Of a stretch of DNA of 54,745 bases, positions 41,261 to 49,230 are shown piece by piece. The position numbers and the translations under genes were made by a program. Numbering within the stretch: position 1 is the stretch's first letter; each line of letters starts with the position of its first letter. Origin of the DNA: a virus; IMG/VR virus record IMGVR_UViG_3300023210_000042, positions 1-54,745 of that record; one strand, given 5' to 3'. Below the pieces are notes generated by a model. The model was given only the letters and a program-made list of their open reading frames with translations, did no database searches and was not told the DNA's origin.

Positions 41261-41979
41261 TACAATTCCATGAGTCTGTTTATAGCTGTGTGTCCACCAA
41301 TCACAACCCCACATCCTATCGCTTGTTTCTTAAAGTTCTTTGCGTATGCAGCAGCATAAGCTGTGCTATCTACGCCACACCCCACCTGCATTCCAAACAC
41401 CTTGAAGTTTCTTCCAACCATCCACTCGGTATATGCTTGTGTATGTATGTGTCCCTGAACTGTGGACATCATGTCATTCTTTGATTTAGTTCTAGCTGTC
41501 CCACCTTCTCCATGTACGTATTGTACACCATCATACACGACTCTATCAACCCAGTTCCAGTTAGTTCCAAGAACTTCGTTGTAGGATTTAATCCAGCGTT
41601 TAGGTATCTGAGAATCAAAAGCTTTGCGCATTATTATTCTGTCATGGTTTCCTATACACACATCTGCTACAGGAAACTCTTCAACCCACTTCTGCACCTC
41701 CTGTATAGCATAGTCTAGTTCATCTCCACCACCCATACCATCAGGGTCTGTAGCGTGAAAAGAACTGTAGTGGTTGTCAATTATATCACCAATGAATATT
41801 ACTTGGTTGCAGTTGTATTTAGCATAGGTGTCCTTACAGAAATCAAAGTATTCTGGAAGTTCAAAGGGAGCGTGTATATCTCCAATCACCAGAATTCTTT
41901 TTTCTTTTTGAGTCAGGTTATCAAATGCTGCTTTCCTGTTGCCACTTAGTCGTGGTCTAAAATCTTTTCTATAAGTCAT
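41260..41979 (-). CDS. Calcineurin-like metallophosphoesterase
   Basis: 239 residues. All metal-binding blocks are present in order: GDIHAPF (33-39), GDIIDNHY (64-71), GNHDR (110-114), H156 in YVHGEGG and GHIHTQ (176-181). These coordinate a two-metal centre that hydrolyses phosphoesters. Phage members include protein and nucleotide phosphatases and DNA nucleases of the Mre11/SbcD type, but the accessory domains of SbcD are missing. It heads the 3' end of the replication operon. The substrate is unknown; a nucleotide or DNA end is a guess. Confidence 0.85.
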   Translation of the reverse strand: MTYRKDFRPRLSGNRKAAFDNLTQKEKRILVIGDIHAPFELPEYFDFCKDTYAKYNCNQVIFIGDIIDNHYSSFHATDPDGMGGGDELDYAIQEVQKWVEEFPVADVCIGNHDRIIMRKAFDSQIPKRWIKSYNEVLGTNWNWVDRVVYDGVQYVHGEGGTARTKSKNDMMSTVQGHIHTQAYTEWMVGRNFKVFGMQVGCGVDSTAYAAAYAKNFKKQAIGCGVVIGGHTAINRLMEL

Positions 41980-42160
41980 CGTCCATTGATTCTATCATTG
42001 ATTTTAATCGTAGGATTAATTTCTTGGTAATTTCTTTGCACTCGTTGTAGTCATGGTCTATTAAAGACTCATATATCTCATCACAAGAGTCGTGAAGTTC
42101 TTTCGTTATTGTATTAACGTGTTTAACTCTTTCGTTCTCTAATAATGTTAGACGTTCCAT
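41969..42160 (-). CDS. Small helical protein of unknown function
   Basis: 63 residues, helical and charged: ERLTLLENERVKHVNTITKELHDSCDEIYESLIDHDYNECKEITKKLILRLKSMIESMDDDL. Not recognised. It overlaps the phosphoesterase start by 11 bp and shares its first base with the stop of the upstream gene, so it is read as part of one operon. Confidence 0.55.
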   Translation of the reverse strand: MERLTLLENERVKHVNTITKELHDSCDEIYESLIDHDYNECKEITKKLILRLKSMIESMDDDL

Positions 42161-42396
42161 TAATCCTTATCCATTGCAACCAATAGGGGTTGGCCTACTT
42201 TTGGGTTTATATTTTTTATTGCTCTATATATTCTTCTAGAGTTTTTCTTAACTTCAAACCTTTCTGCTTTTGTTGAATCAGTTCCTAGGTTTGTGTACAT
42301 ATTACAATCAATCCGTAAGAGCTCATCAATTTTTTTCCTTTCGCTCCAAGATTTAAACTCCGTTATTTTTTCTATGTCGTTAATTCTATATTCCAT
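42160..42396 (-). CDS. Small protein of unknown function
   Basis: 78 residues: EYRINDIEKITEFKSWSERKKIDELLRIDCNMYTNLGTDSTKAERFEVKKNSRRIYRAIKNINPKVGQPLLVAMDKD. It looks helical at the start, with a basic middle (KKNSRRIYRAIK). Not recognised. It overlaps both neighbours by a few bases within the minus-strand operon. Confidence 0.55.
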   Translation of the reverse strand: MEYRINDIEKITEFKSWSERKKIDELLRIDCNMYTNLGTDSTKAERFEVKKNSRRIYRAIKNINPKVGQPLLVAMDKD

Positions 42397-42898
42397 TTAA
42401 GTATGTGTTTAGTTTTCTAGTGGCTTCCTTAACATTCTTTGGTCTCACCCTTTCATCTATTAATTTATATAGCTCAGGGTATGTTTCGGCTCGTTTTTTA
42501 TACGTTTCATGCTCTAAATTTAAACGACCTATCTCCAAAGATAGTTTTTTTATTTTATTTTCCAAAGAAAATATTAAATTTCTACACTCTTCTAGCTCTA
42601 AAGTGTTAGCAATATGGTCTGTTTCATTGTAAATTCTAGCGCAAGTTAGATACATATCCCATAATCTTTCATCTGGTTTGATAAAATATTTAAAGTTTTT
42701 ATTGTAGTGAAGTATAGTTGCGTGGTTTTTATTTAAGCTCTTAGCTATTCTAGACGCAGTCATAAATTCAGAGTCTCTAAGTATTCGAGAGTAGACCATC
42801 CTTGCCTCAACCACCTCTCTCTTCCTGGTTTTCTTCATAACATCAACCTCAAAAACCTGATTGACAATATCTTTTAATCTTTCTTCTGTGTATTTCAT
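42386..42898 (-). CDS. DnaA domain IV-like protein with coiled-coil
   Basis: 170 residues. Residues about 8-70 follow the DNA-binding domain IV of DnaA: TRKREVVEARMVYSRILRD (compare R-K-R-E-V-V-x-A-R-Q-I-A-M-Y-L) and a recognition segment with KNHATILHYNK (compare GRDHSTVLHA). The rest (about 80-170) is a coiled coil (NTLELEECRNLIFSLENKIKKLSLEIGRLNLEHETYKKRAE) with a basic end. There is no AAA+ domain. It could recognise DnaA-box-like sites in phage DNA or compete with host DnaA. A second such protein lies at 50230-50532. Confidence 0.65.
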   Translation of the reverse strand: MKYTEERLKDIVNQVFEVDVMKKTRKREVVEARMVYSRILRDSEFMTASRIAKSLNKNHATILHYNKNFKYFIKPDERLWDMYLTCARIYNETDHIANTLELEECRNLIFSLENKIKKLSLEIGRLNLEHETYKKRAETYPELYKLIDERVRPKNVKEATRKLNTYLNGI

Positions 42899-43212
42899 AT
42901 TAGTATTTGATTTAGTAAATGATAATCTAGATACTCATCGCTTTCAATAATATCTAGGTCTATATAAATTGTATTTTCTCCTTTTTCTTTTATATATTCT
43001 ACTGCAAAAAAGACTGGAGGTTCAACTTGTCTTACAACTCCTGCGTATGTGCTTGACCAGTTATCAGTTTCTGGTAAGTATTCAGCATTCCAGTCTATTT
43101 GTGATGCTATTTGCATCCCAACTTTAGATGGTAATTGTCTCAAGATGTCAATAAAAAAATCATCAACCTCGTAGTCTACTTCACCCTCTATATACCTCAG
43201 TCTTAACCCCAT
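42895..43212 (-). CDS. Small acidic protein of unknown function
   Basis: 105 residues, beta-rich and acidic: LRYIEGEVDYEVDDFFIDILRQLPSKVGMQIASQIDWNAEYLPETDNWSSTYAGVVRQVEPPVFFAVEYIKEKGENTIYIDLDIIESDEYL. Not recognised. It begins inside the end of the VRR-NUC gene (32-bp overlap) and overlaps the DnaA-like gene start by 4 bp. Confidence 0.55.
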   Translation of the reverse strand: MGLRLRYIEGEVDYEVDDFFIDILRQLPSKVGMQIASQIDWNAEYLPETDNWSSTYAGVVRQVEPPVFFAVEYIKEKGENTIYIDLDIIESDEYLDYHLLNQILI

Positions 43213-43420
43213 GCGTTTTTAGTTCTTTTAATCTGTATTCCTGAAGAGCAGATACTTTACCATTAGGTTTTTTAACTTCACTAAAAAGAACATCACTGTC
43301 TGGAGGTATAGCTATAAGGTCTGGTATTCCATTCTTATTTGTCTTGATTAACTTAATAACGTAGTAACCCTCGGACTCAAGTTGTTGAATTCTTTTCTTC
43401 TGTATCTGCTGCTCAGTCAT
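43181..43420 (-). CDS. VRR-NUC nuclease
   Basis: 79 residues, a minimal VRR-NUC domain. The metal site is visible: G31-I-P33-D34 (GIPDLIAI), then the E48-V-K50 strand (VLFSEVKKPNGK) and Q60 after a helix turn (SALQEYRL). These belong to the PD-(D/E)XK superfamily and, in phages, act on branched or flap DNA. Its size and location in the replication operon suggest junction or flap processing during recombination. It overlaps both neighbouring genes, consistent with coupled translation. Confidence 0.85.
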   Translation of the reverse strand: MTEQQIQKKRIQQLESEGYYVIKLIKTNKNGIPDLIAIPPDSDVLFSEVKKPNGKVSALQEYRLKELKTHGVKTEVYRG

Positions 43421-43790
43421 CTATCACAAAGTTACAAATTTCTTTTATAGGTATTAGTACAGACATTGACGTATTATTATCTCCCATTGCTTTGATGCTT
43501 CCTTTTTTAAAATACATTCTAGAAACCTTCTTAAGTAGTTCGGTTTCAAAAACATACATTACCTTATCTTGGTATGCTCCAGAGAATATAATAATCCAGT
43601 AGTCTGCTTCTGTTGTAGCTATCCCTGATGGCTTACCTCTACTCTCGTATTCAATAGCAATGTTTCCTGATATGGAAACCCAGCTATCCCTTTTCACCTC
43701 AACCAGTTTGTCTTTAAACAAAGAGTCAACTATACGCTCACCCTCCTTACCTATCTCAAGGTCATATCTGAAGTCGTTGTTAAAATTCAT
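43413..43790 (-). CDS. PD-(D/E)XK-type endonuclease-like protein
   Basis: 125 residues. Features of the fold: GKEGERIVDSLF helix (about 14-25), LVEVKRD strand (29-35), NIAIEYESRGKPSGIATTEADYWIIIF (about 43-69), in which E47-x-E49 and K53 sit where metal ligands and catalytic lysine are expected and TEADYW recalls the conserved T-x-ADYW block of phage holliday-junction or restriction-like nucleases. It probably cuts DNA junctions or host DNA. The active-site assignment is by pattern only. Confidence 0.6.
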   Translation of the reverse strand: MNFNNDFRYDLEIGKEGERIVDSLFKDKLVEVKRDSWVSISGNIAIEYESRGKPSGIATTEADYWIIIFSGAYQDKVMYVFETELLKKVSRMYFKKGSIKAMGDNNTSMSVLIPIKEICNFVIDD

Positions 43791-43884
43791 CCCTCCAATC
43801 TTCAGGCCATATCTTTTTTCCTATAGCTTTTCCTACTATTATTACTACCCAGGCTATACATACCCAACCAATTGCTTCTATCAT
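43780..43884 (-). CDS. Small membrane protein (34 aa)
   Basis: A 34-residue ORF starting at 43884: a hydrophobic N-terminus (IEAIGWVCIAWVVIIVGKAIG) forms one transmembrane helix, followed by KKIWPEDWRDEF. It fills the gap between the helicase (stop 43890) and the nuclease-like gene, overlapping the start of the latter by 11 bp. Not recognised; the gap tiling and clear TM segment argue for a real gene. Confidence 0.5.
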   Translation of the reverse strand: MIEAIGWVCIAWVVIIVGKAIGKKIWPEDWRDEF

Positions 43885-43889
43885 GATAT

Positions 43890-45131
43890 TTAATTTAAAG
43901 TTAATAAATCTTTTTTAAAGTGACGCAAGGTATAGTCTTTCTTCTTGGTCACTGCTTTGTATATCTGTTTCTCTATACCTCCTTTAGCAAACACCCAGTA
44001 CACATCGGACTCTAGCCTTTCCTTGGTTGTCATCCTGTCTCTTGACTGCCAGTAGCTGGTGGCAGAGAAGTCTATGTTATAGTACACAAGAGCCTCGGCC
44101 TTACGTAAGCTTATACCCTCACGCCCTGACACAATCTGAAGTGCTATGGTTTTATTAGTGCTGTTGAACTCATCTAGTTCTGTGCACAAGTCATCTCCAT
44201 ATACCTCTTTTAATGCCTTGAGTTCCTGTTTAAATTTGTAGAAGATTCCAATCTTCATACCAAAAAACTGTTTGCGTATAAACTCAGCTTTGCTTAGGTC
44301 TAGTATAGTGGAGTTGCCTGACTCAAACTTCACAGTTCCAGAATACATTTGATGAAGTTTCATCATAAGTTTTACTGGAGTATCAGCGAGTATCACCTCT
44401 TCATTTCCCTCCACCACCAAATCTTTTTGAAGCTTTTTAGTTAACTGATAAGTTAACTTACTCATCTCACACTCTAGCACATGCTCCCTTGTATCAACCT
44501 TGAAACCTGCTTCCTTCTGTGTGTAAGCTATAGTGTATGGCTTCATCTTTTCAATAATAGAATCACGACCTCTGCTATAATCCCTTATGTACATGCTGTT
44601 TATCTTTCGCTCTCTAACATCAACGTAGTCGTGACAGAATTTATAAAAGCTTTGGTACTGACGAAAAGGATTATTCGGAATACCGAACACCTGATGGTAC
44701 ATTTGACTGTACGACTCAGGTGTTGGTGTTCCTGACAACAAACAGACATCACAATCTGTTTTCCTTATAATACTTTTAACGTCTCTAGCTCTCTTGTTTG
44801 GCTTAGGAAATGCTCCCATTCCATGAGCTTCGTCTAAGATAACACAATCCCACTTAATATTAGGGAGTTTATGCATGCTTTCATAATTAATTACAAACAA
44901 AACAAATGGTGTTGGATACATCATTTCATTGTCTTTAACTATAGAGCTGATGGCTTTCTTCTTGGTAAGAAACAACACGTTTTTATATCCCATTCTCTCC
45001 ACTATCCCTAAGCTTGTAAGGGTTTTACCGGTCCTAACTTCCATCGCTAGATAAACAAAACCTTTCTTCTTAATTATCTCTACTCCTGTATCGATAATTC
45101 TTTTTTGATAATCTCTAAATTGAATTGCCAT
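43890..45131 (-). CDS. SF2 DNA helicase (DEAD/SNF2-like)
   Basis: 413 residues. Helicase motifs in order: RDYQKRIIDTG (about 6-16, Q-like motif), VRTGKT (32-37, Walker A), DEAH (100-103, Walker B), SGTP (133-136, motif III), IALQIVSGREGISL (motif V region) and YWQSRDRMTT (about 361-370, motif VI with Q362, R364 and R366). The compact two-lobe layout with the motif VI Q-S-R-D-R-x-x-R form matches phage SNF2-like helicases used in replication fork remodelling or recombination. It overlaps the small gene upstream by 17 bp and is near the VRR-NUC gene, a common pairing. Confidence 0.85.
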   Translation of the reverse strand: MAIQFRDYQKRIIDTGVEIIKKKGFVYLAMEVRTGKTLTSLGIVERMGYKNVLFLTKKKAISSIVKDNEMMYPTPFVLFVINYESMHKLPNIKWDCVILDEAHGMGAFPKPNKRARDVKSIIRKTDCDVCLLSGTPTPESYSQMYHQVFGIPNNPFRQYQSFYKFCHDYVDVRERKINSMYIRDYSRGRDSIIEKMKPYTIAYTQKEAGFKVDTREHVLECEMSKLTYQLTKKLQKDLVVEGNEEVILADTPVKLMMKLHQMYSGTVKFESGNSTILDLSKAEFIRKQFFGMKIGIFYKFKQELKALKEVYGDDLCTELDEFNSTNKTIALQIVSGREGISLRKAEALVYYNIDFSATSYWQSRDRMTTKERLESDVYWVFAKGGIEKQIYKAVTKKKDYTLRHFKKDLLTLN

Positions 45132-45342
45132 CTATATATTTTTTTATTTCTGAACACTTCTCATAGTCTTCAATCGTTTCAAAATATTCCAGCATTCCAT
45201 CCATCTCGTCTCTAGTTGGCTTGCCCTTGGGATTGTGTGCAAACCAACCTGTCTCACCCCTTAAAAGCTCCTTTGCGTTTTTATCACGAATAATAACGGC
45301 ATAGGAATTTATAAACGCTATATGTATTTCGTCCTCGTTCAT
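45115..45342 (-). CDS. Small protein between helicase and primase-helicase
   Basis: 75 residues: EDEIHIAFINSYAVIIRDKNAKELLRGETGWFAHNPKGKPTRDEMDGMLEYFETIEDYEKCSEIKKYIDG. The C-terminal half (TRDEMDGMLEYFETIEDYEKCSEIKKYI) resembles the UvrB/UvrC-type interaction helix pair (Y-E-K-C-x-E-I-K-x-x-I), which mediates protein contacts. A role linking the helicase or primase to partners is possible but inferred. It shares one base with the primase-helicase stop. Confidence 0.5.
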   Translation of the reverse strand: MNEDEIHIAFINSYAVIIRDKNAKELLRGETGWFAHNPKGKPTRDEMDGMLEYFETIEDYEKCSEIKKYIDGNSI

Positions 45343-47759
45343 TAAAGTAGTGATGTTTGTGGGTTAACCTCGTCTTCTTTCTTGAGTCTTATCCATCTAC
45401 CAGAAGCATCTCTACCCTTCTCTGGTTGAGCTCCTGTTTTATACACAGCATAAGCAGCAAGCCACTTATTAAATCTAACCTGTGATATAGACAACCTAGA
45501 TTTCGGACCATAGTCTGGATACTCAGAAATAAAATCTAAATATAAATTATTAGTATGTATCCTTGAGTTCACACGTATGGATGCTCCAGCATCACTACCT
45601 TCAATTAATCCTAACCACTCAATGAAATCATGCGATGACTCTGCTGATAGTTGTCTAATTTTTAGATTGACAAACTTACTTTTAACTAATCCTGTTTTTA
45701 AATAAGACATCATACATCCAACCATATAGTTGTCAAACTTGCACCAGTCTTCATCATTCCAGTCTCCAAACATTAGCTTACCAAACTCATCTATTGGTGT
45801 GTAGTTTTTATTGTAGTGCTGGTATAGTTCTAATTCCCATTTACGTCTAGCAAAAGAATTACCTGCTCCTTTGATAGCGTAGTTAGTGGTGATAGAAATC
45901 TTAGGTGATTTACTGAAAGGAATTTTGATAGCATCCTTATTCTTTTTCTCCAAGGTTAACCCCTCAGTAACTACACTAAACAATCTCTCAAAGTCAAAGC
46001 CTTTTTTTACATCGTCAAATACAAGTATCTGAGTATCTGCTGATACTAACTGATAAGCGAATGACCTTTCAAATGTAAAAGACTTTCCATCTATAGTAAC
46101 AACCTTCTTCATTTTCTGAAGTGCGTTCATAAATAACCCTTTGCCTGTCCCACCTTCAGGATTGTCTGATATAACCTCATCGTTTAGTATAATCGCTGGG
46201 CTATAAGAAAGATTCTTATATCCATGCATGAGATATCCTATTGTAGATTCCATAGATTTTATTCTACCCTCATCTGCAGCACAAATATTTTTTATAAACT
46301 GTTTGTAATCACAGTCTCCTATCTCACATTTATTAAACACCCTATCTATTACGTGGTCTTTCCAAACAAAACCATTAAGGTCTATGTAGTCTATAACCTC
46401 TACATCATCCTTAGTTACCTTAATAGCACAGTTGTTGTAGTAAAGGTATGAGGTGTTTTTATTGTCCTCAACAAAGTAGATGTCAATCGTAGATAGAAGT
46501 GTCAGGAAATCCTCTCTAAAGTATCTTACCTGGTCTGCAAAGTGATTGTAAATTGAAGCATCGTCTAGCTCTATCACAGTGTTTAAAACAAAATCCTTTA
46601 TCTGCTTCTCGTCTGTGTGGTCTACTAAGTTATTAGTAACCTTTACAAACACATAGTTTCTTCCTCCCTCTGGAGAAAATTTATAGAAGCCATTGTCCTC
46701 AAGGAACTGCTTGAATAGTATATGCACTATCTTTATTACACCCTTGTCTGATTTAGTCCAGAACTGTTTCTGTTGATTCTCTTCCTCAACCCTATTGAGC
46801 ACCGCCTCTATTACATTTGCTTCTACATGGCTGTCTTCTAGCTGCGACTTGATTTCTTTTTTTGATGTGCCTCGCCTAAGCTTCACTCGTATATTGTTAA
46901 CCCTCTCTTCATCTTCATAATACTTTGTGCCAAAGTTTTGAGTCTGAGCATAGGCTGAGTTTATAGTCTGGTTTATTTCATTCTCAGAAAAGTCAGCTGT
47001 TCTGTAGTTCTGTAGCACATATCCTGCAAGAGATTTATTAACGCCGAAGTCATTAAATGCTGATGCTAATACATAGCAGTTGTTATTACGCTGACCCTCA
47101 ACCATAGGGTATTTTTTATTCCACCACTTCACAAGTATCTCTACAATCTTATTCTCGTCTGTGATTGGTATGGTTGGAATATCTAATCTAGTGTTTACTT
47201 CAGTATATTCCTTTTCTTTAATCTCCTCCCATACACTTGAGTTCTTGTTCACATAAATCAATGGGTCGTATGACTCGTAGCATACCCTTGATATATTTTT
47301 ACACGTTGTATCGAAGTGAGAGTTATTAAAGTGTACCTCTAAGCTATTGAAATAGTTTACATGATTATCTACATCTTGTGGTATCTTAACAAGAGCTTTG
47401 AGTCCTTTTCCGGATGGTGATATGAACACAGAAAAGACATAGTTGCTCTTAGTTAGCTTCTCCTTGTCTGTTAATAACTCCTTGTTGCTTTCGTATCCAT
47501 CAAAATCTAAACAGATATAACCTGAGTGCTCTATTATCGAAGCATCGTTCCTTTTGTTAAATGTTCCTGAGAAACAAATAGCCGGTAGGTTTTTCTTTAG
47601 CTCATTCCTTTGAGACTTATCTTTCTCTGTTCGTATTCTTTTTACCAAGTCCTTGGTAGCACCTCCCTTTATTCTCTCAAGAATAAAATCCACGCTTCTA
47701 AAGAAGGGTGTTGAGGTCTCTTTAATGTTCTGAAAAATTGTGATTTCTTTTGCTGTCAT
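45342..47759 (-). CDS. VirE N-domain primase-helicase
   Basis: 805 residues. The N-terminal part (about 10-170) is a VirE-N / BT4734-like primase-type domain: YICLDFDGYES (81-91, D85 and D87 as metal ligands) and SPSGKGLKALVKI (114-126). The C-terminal helicase (about 480-700) is SF3/D5-like: NPEGGTGKGLF (about 530-541, Walker A), TQILVFDDVKKG (about 574-585, Walker B) and ITTNYAIKGAGNSFARRKWELEL (about 625-648, sensor/arginine-finger region). It is expected to prime and unwind phage DNA. The VirE-N and D5 fusion is characteristic of Bacteroidetes phages and mobile elements. It is preceded by an intergenic region with repeats and is transcribed toward 40.9 kb. Confidence 0.85.
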   Translation of the reverse strand: MTAKEITIFQNIKETSTPFFRSVDFILERIKGGATKDLVKRIRTEKDKSQRNELKKNLPAICFSGTFNKRNDASIIEHSGYICLDFDGYESNKELLTDKEKLTKSNYVFSVFISPSGKGLKALVKIPQDVDNHVNYFNSLEVHFNNSHFDTTCKNISRVCYESYDPLIYVNKNSSVWEEIKEKEYTEVNTRLDIPTIPITDENKIVEILVKWWNKKYPMVEGQRNNNCYVLASAFNDFGVNKSLAGYVLQNYRTADFSENEINQTINSAYAQTQNFGTKYYEDEERVNNIRVKLRRGTSKKEIKSQLEDSHVEANVIEAVLNRVEEENQQKQFWTKSDKGVIKIVHILFKQFLEDNGFYKFSPEGGRNYVFVKVTNNLVDHTDEKQIKDFVLNTVIELDDASIYNHFADQVRYFREDFLTLLSTIDIYFVEDNKNTSYLYYNNCAIKVTKDDVEVIDYIDLNGFVWKDHVIDRVFNKCEIGDCDYKQFIKNICAADEGRIKSMESTIGYLMHGYKNLSYSPAIILNDEVISDNPEGGTGKGLFMNALQKMKKVVTIDGKSFTFERSFAYQLVSADTQILVFDDVKKGFDFERLFSVVTEGLTLEKKNKDAIKIPFSKSPKISITTNYAIKGAGNSFARRKWELELYQHYNKNYTPIDEFGKLMFGDWNDEDWCKFDNYMVGCMMSYLKTGLVKSKFVNLKIRQLSAESSHDFIEWLGLIEGSDAGASIRVNSRIHTNNLYLDFISEYPDYGPKSRLSISQVRFNKWLAAYAVYKTGAQPEKGRDASGRWIRLKKEDEVNPQTSLL

Positions 47760-47774
47760 GCTGTGTTTGATTTA

Positions 47775-47802
47775 TTTGTGTCGACTTTGTGTCGACTTTG
47801 TG
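47775..47802. repeat. 2.5 tandem copies of an 11-bp GTCGAC-containing repeat
   Basis: TTTGTGTCGAC is repeated twice without a gap (47775-47785, 47786-47796) with a third partial copy (TTTGTG). Each unit contains the palindrome GTCGAC. A small inverted repeat, CTGATTATCAG, follows at 47815-47825, then an AT-rich stretch (47850-47925). Short iterons plus AT-rich DNA directly upstream of the primase-helicase gene could be an operator or a replication origin. No TAnnTTTG promoter was found for the gene within 47760-47900. Confidence 0.6.
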
Positions 47803-47900
47803 TTACCTAACTGACTGATTATCAGTAGTTGTGTTGAGAATGTTAACTTTTAAGCTACATATAGGAAGTAAATATAAATAAATATATTAAACTAATAGTC

Positions 47901-48005
47901 CTATATATTAAAAAAACTCAACACTAATCTTATCATGGTGCGTGCTACCATGAATGAAATTATTCCTATGATTAGCCACACTATTATATTTTCTATTTTT
48001 TTCAT
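47901..48005 (-). CDS. Small membrane protein (34 aa)
   Basis: A 34-residue ORF starting at 48005: KKIENIIVWLIIGIISFMVARTMIRLVLSFFNI, one clear transmembrane helix after a basic start. It lies between the SSB-like gene terminator and the repeat-bearing region upstream of the primase-helicase. Not recognised. Its initiation codon follows an AT-rich leader like those of neighbouring genes. Confidence 0.45.
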   Translation of the reverse strand: MKKIENIIVWLIIGIISFMVARTMIRLVLSFFNI

Positions 48006-48010
48006 GGTAT

Positions 48011-48036
48011 AAAAAAGGGGTGCTGTTACACACCCC
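48011..48036 (-). terminator. Intrinsic terminator after the SSB-like gene
   Basis: On the minus strand GGGGTG pairs with CACCCC (loop of 8 bases including TGTAACAG) and is followed by TTTTTT. It sits 8 bp after the SSB-like stop and before the small membrane gene, so it splits the early region from the replication genes, at least partly. Confidence 0.75.
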
Positions 48037-48044
48037 ATATTAAA

Positions 48045-48347
48045 TTAGAATGGCACATCTGCCTCTTGCACTGGTGCTTGGTTGGGAGCAGTGTCTACTC
48101 CATTACCATTATTGTTACGTGCCTTTGGCTCAAAGTTATCAACAAACATGTAAGGGTTGCCTGCTTGACTTTCTTTGATGCCTAAATTTACCCAACCATT
48201 TTTTTGGTTAGCTTTTAAAAACATGATAGCATCATCTACTTTGATACTCATACTTCCTAATACAAAATCTTTTTGATTAGGATGCTTCTTTCTGAACTTG
48301 AATCCGTCTGCGAATACAATCTCATCGTTGGTGTTTGAATTACTCAT
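48045..48347 (-). CDS. Single-stranded DNA-binding-like protein
   Basis: 100 residues. The beta-rich core FADGFKFRKKHPNQKDFVLGSMSIKVDDAIMFLKANQKNGWVNLGIKESQAGNPYMFVDNF, a disordered linker (ARNNNGNGVDTAPNQAPVQ) and an acidic tail EADVPF match small SSB architecture; acidic tails ending in V/I-P-F recruit partner proteins. It is followed by a strong terminator and lies in the operon with exonuclease and annealing protein, which fits a recombination-replication role. The core is short for an OB fold, so the call is not certain. Confidence 0.65.
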   Translation of the reverse strand: MSNSNTNDEIVFADGFKFRKKHPNQKDFVLGSMSIKVDDAIMFLKANQKNGWVNLGIKESQAGNPYMFVDNFEPKARNNNGNGVDTAPNQAPVQEADVPF

Positions 48348-48510
48348 AATTATTAATATTAATAGTTCGTTCCAATGTTTCCATAGTGCTTAAGATGATT
48401 TCATCTTTTGCATCACGTGTGCTGCAGTCCATCGGAACTTCAAACCACATCACACGCCTTCCCACTTGATAACGAAGCAGGTTTTTTATAAACTCTTTAA
48501 ACCTCTTCAT
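48340..48510 (-). CDS. Small basic protein of unknown function
   Basis: 56 residues from Met at 48510: KRFKEFIKNLLRYQVGRRVMWFEVPMDCSTRDAKDEIILSTMETLERTININNYE. The start at 48510 overlaps the exonuclease end by 14 bp; a longer version from 48552 would add a hydrophobic stretch and a larger overlap, so it is less likely. Not recognised. Confidence 0.5.
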   Translation of the reverse strand: MKRFKEFIKNLLRYQVGRRVMWFEVPMDCSTRDAKDEIILSTMETLERTININNYE

Positions 48511-49228
48511 AAAAATAGAATTGGTTAATATCTTCAGAAGGATTATCGCCATAAAACTTTCTGTATTGCTCTACAGCTTTGATAACTTTTTCCTCTCCTC
48601 TTGCCAGACTCTCATCGCTAACTGGATACATTCCCATCATGCGTGATGTCTTATCAATCACCAGAAACACTAGTGGCTTATTGAATAGCTGTTGATATAT
48701 GTACGCTTGACTATCATAGTTATAATCTCGCACACTCCACCTAAATTTTTCAATAGAGCTAGATGTCTTGATGTCAATCAAGTGTTCGCTACCGACAATG
48801 TCGGCCTTACCTTTCCACATCTCGCCATGTATTTCTTTTATCATAGGGACTTCATACTGCACCCCTTCTTCCTGAATCAGTGCTCTGAAATCATCTACGT
48901 TCAGCATGCTTTCAACTAAGTTTTCTAGCATAACCTTTTCCTTGGTTAATAAACCTATAGTTATATTGTTCTCCTCTAGGAAACTATCATACGCTTTGCC
49001 TCTCCTAGTAGCTAGGTCAATATGAGGCATAGCTGCTGCTTTTTCTGGCTCAAGTATTAACTGGTGGAAGTATCTTCCTACCAGAAAGTTCTTGTTATCC
49101 TCTTGCTTTTTATTAAAGTTCTTAGGATTTTTTAAGAGGTCACCTATATTGGAGTTAGAAAGATAATTCTTTCCAACCCCATCATAGTATTCTCTATCGT
49201 CTTGAAGTAGTTTAATGATGTCTTTCAT
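48497..49228 (-). CDS. PD-(D/E)XK exonuclease (RecE/lambda-exo-like)
   Basis: 243 residues. Active-site blocks: H55 in GRYFHQLILEP, E126 in YEVPM, GKADIVG (140-146, D143), LIDIKTSS (150-157, D152 and K154) and the later helix DSQAYIYQQL (about 172-181). This is the PDDEXK nuclease layout of phage recombination exonucleases that resect 5' ends. It is separated by 2 bp from an annealing protein gene, making a classic two-gene recombination module. Confidence 0.8.
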   Translation of the reverse strand: MKDIIKLLQDDREYYDGVGKNYLSNSNIGDLLKNPKNFNKKQEDNKNFLVGRYFHQLILEPEKAAAMPHIDLATRRGKAYDSFLEENNITIGLLTKEKVMLENLVESMLNVDDFRALIQEEGVQYEVPMIKEIHGEMWKGKADIVGSEHLIDIKTSSSIEKFRWSVRDYNYDSQAYIYQQLFNKPLVFLVIDKTSRMMGMYPVSDESLARGEEKVIKAVEQYRKFYGDNPSEDINQFYFYEEV

Positions 49229-49230
49229 AT

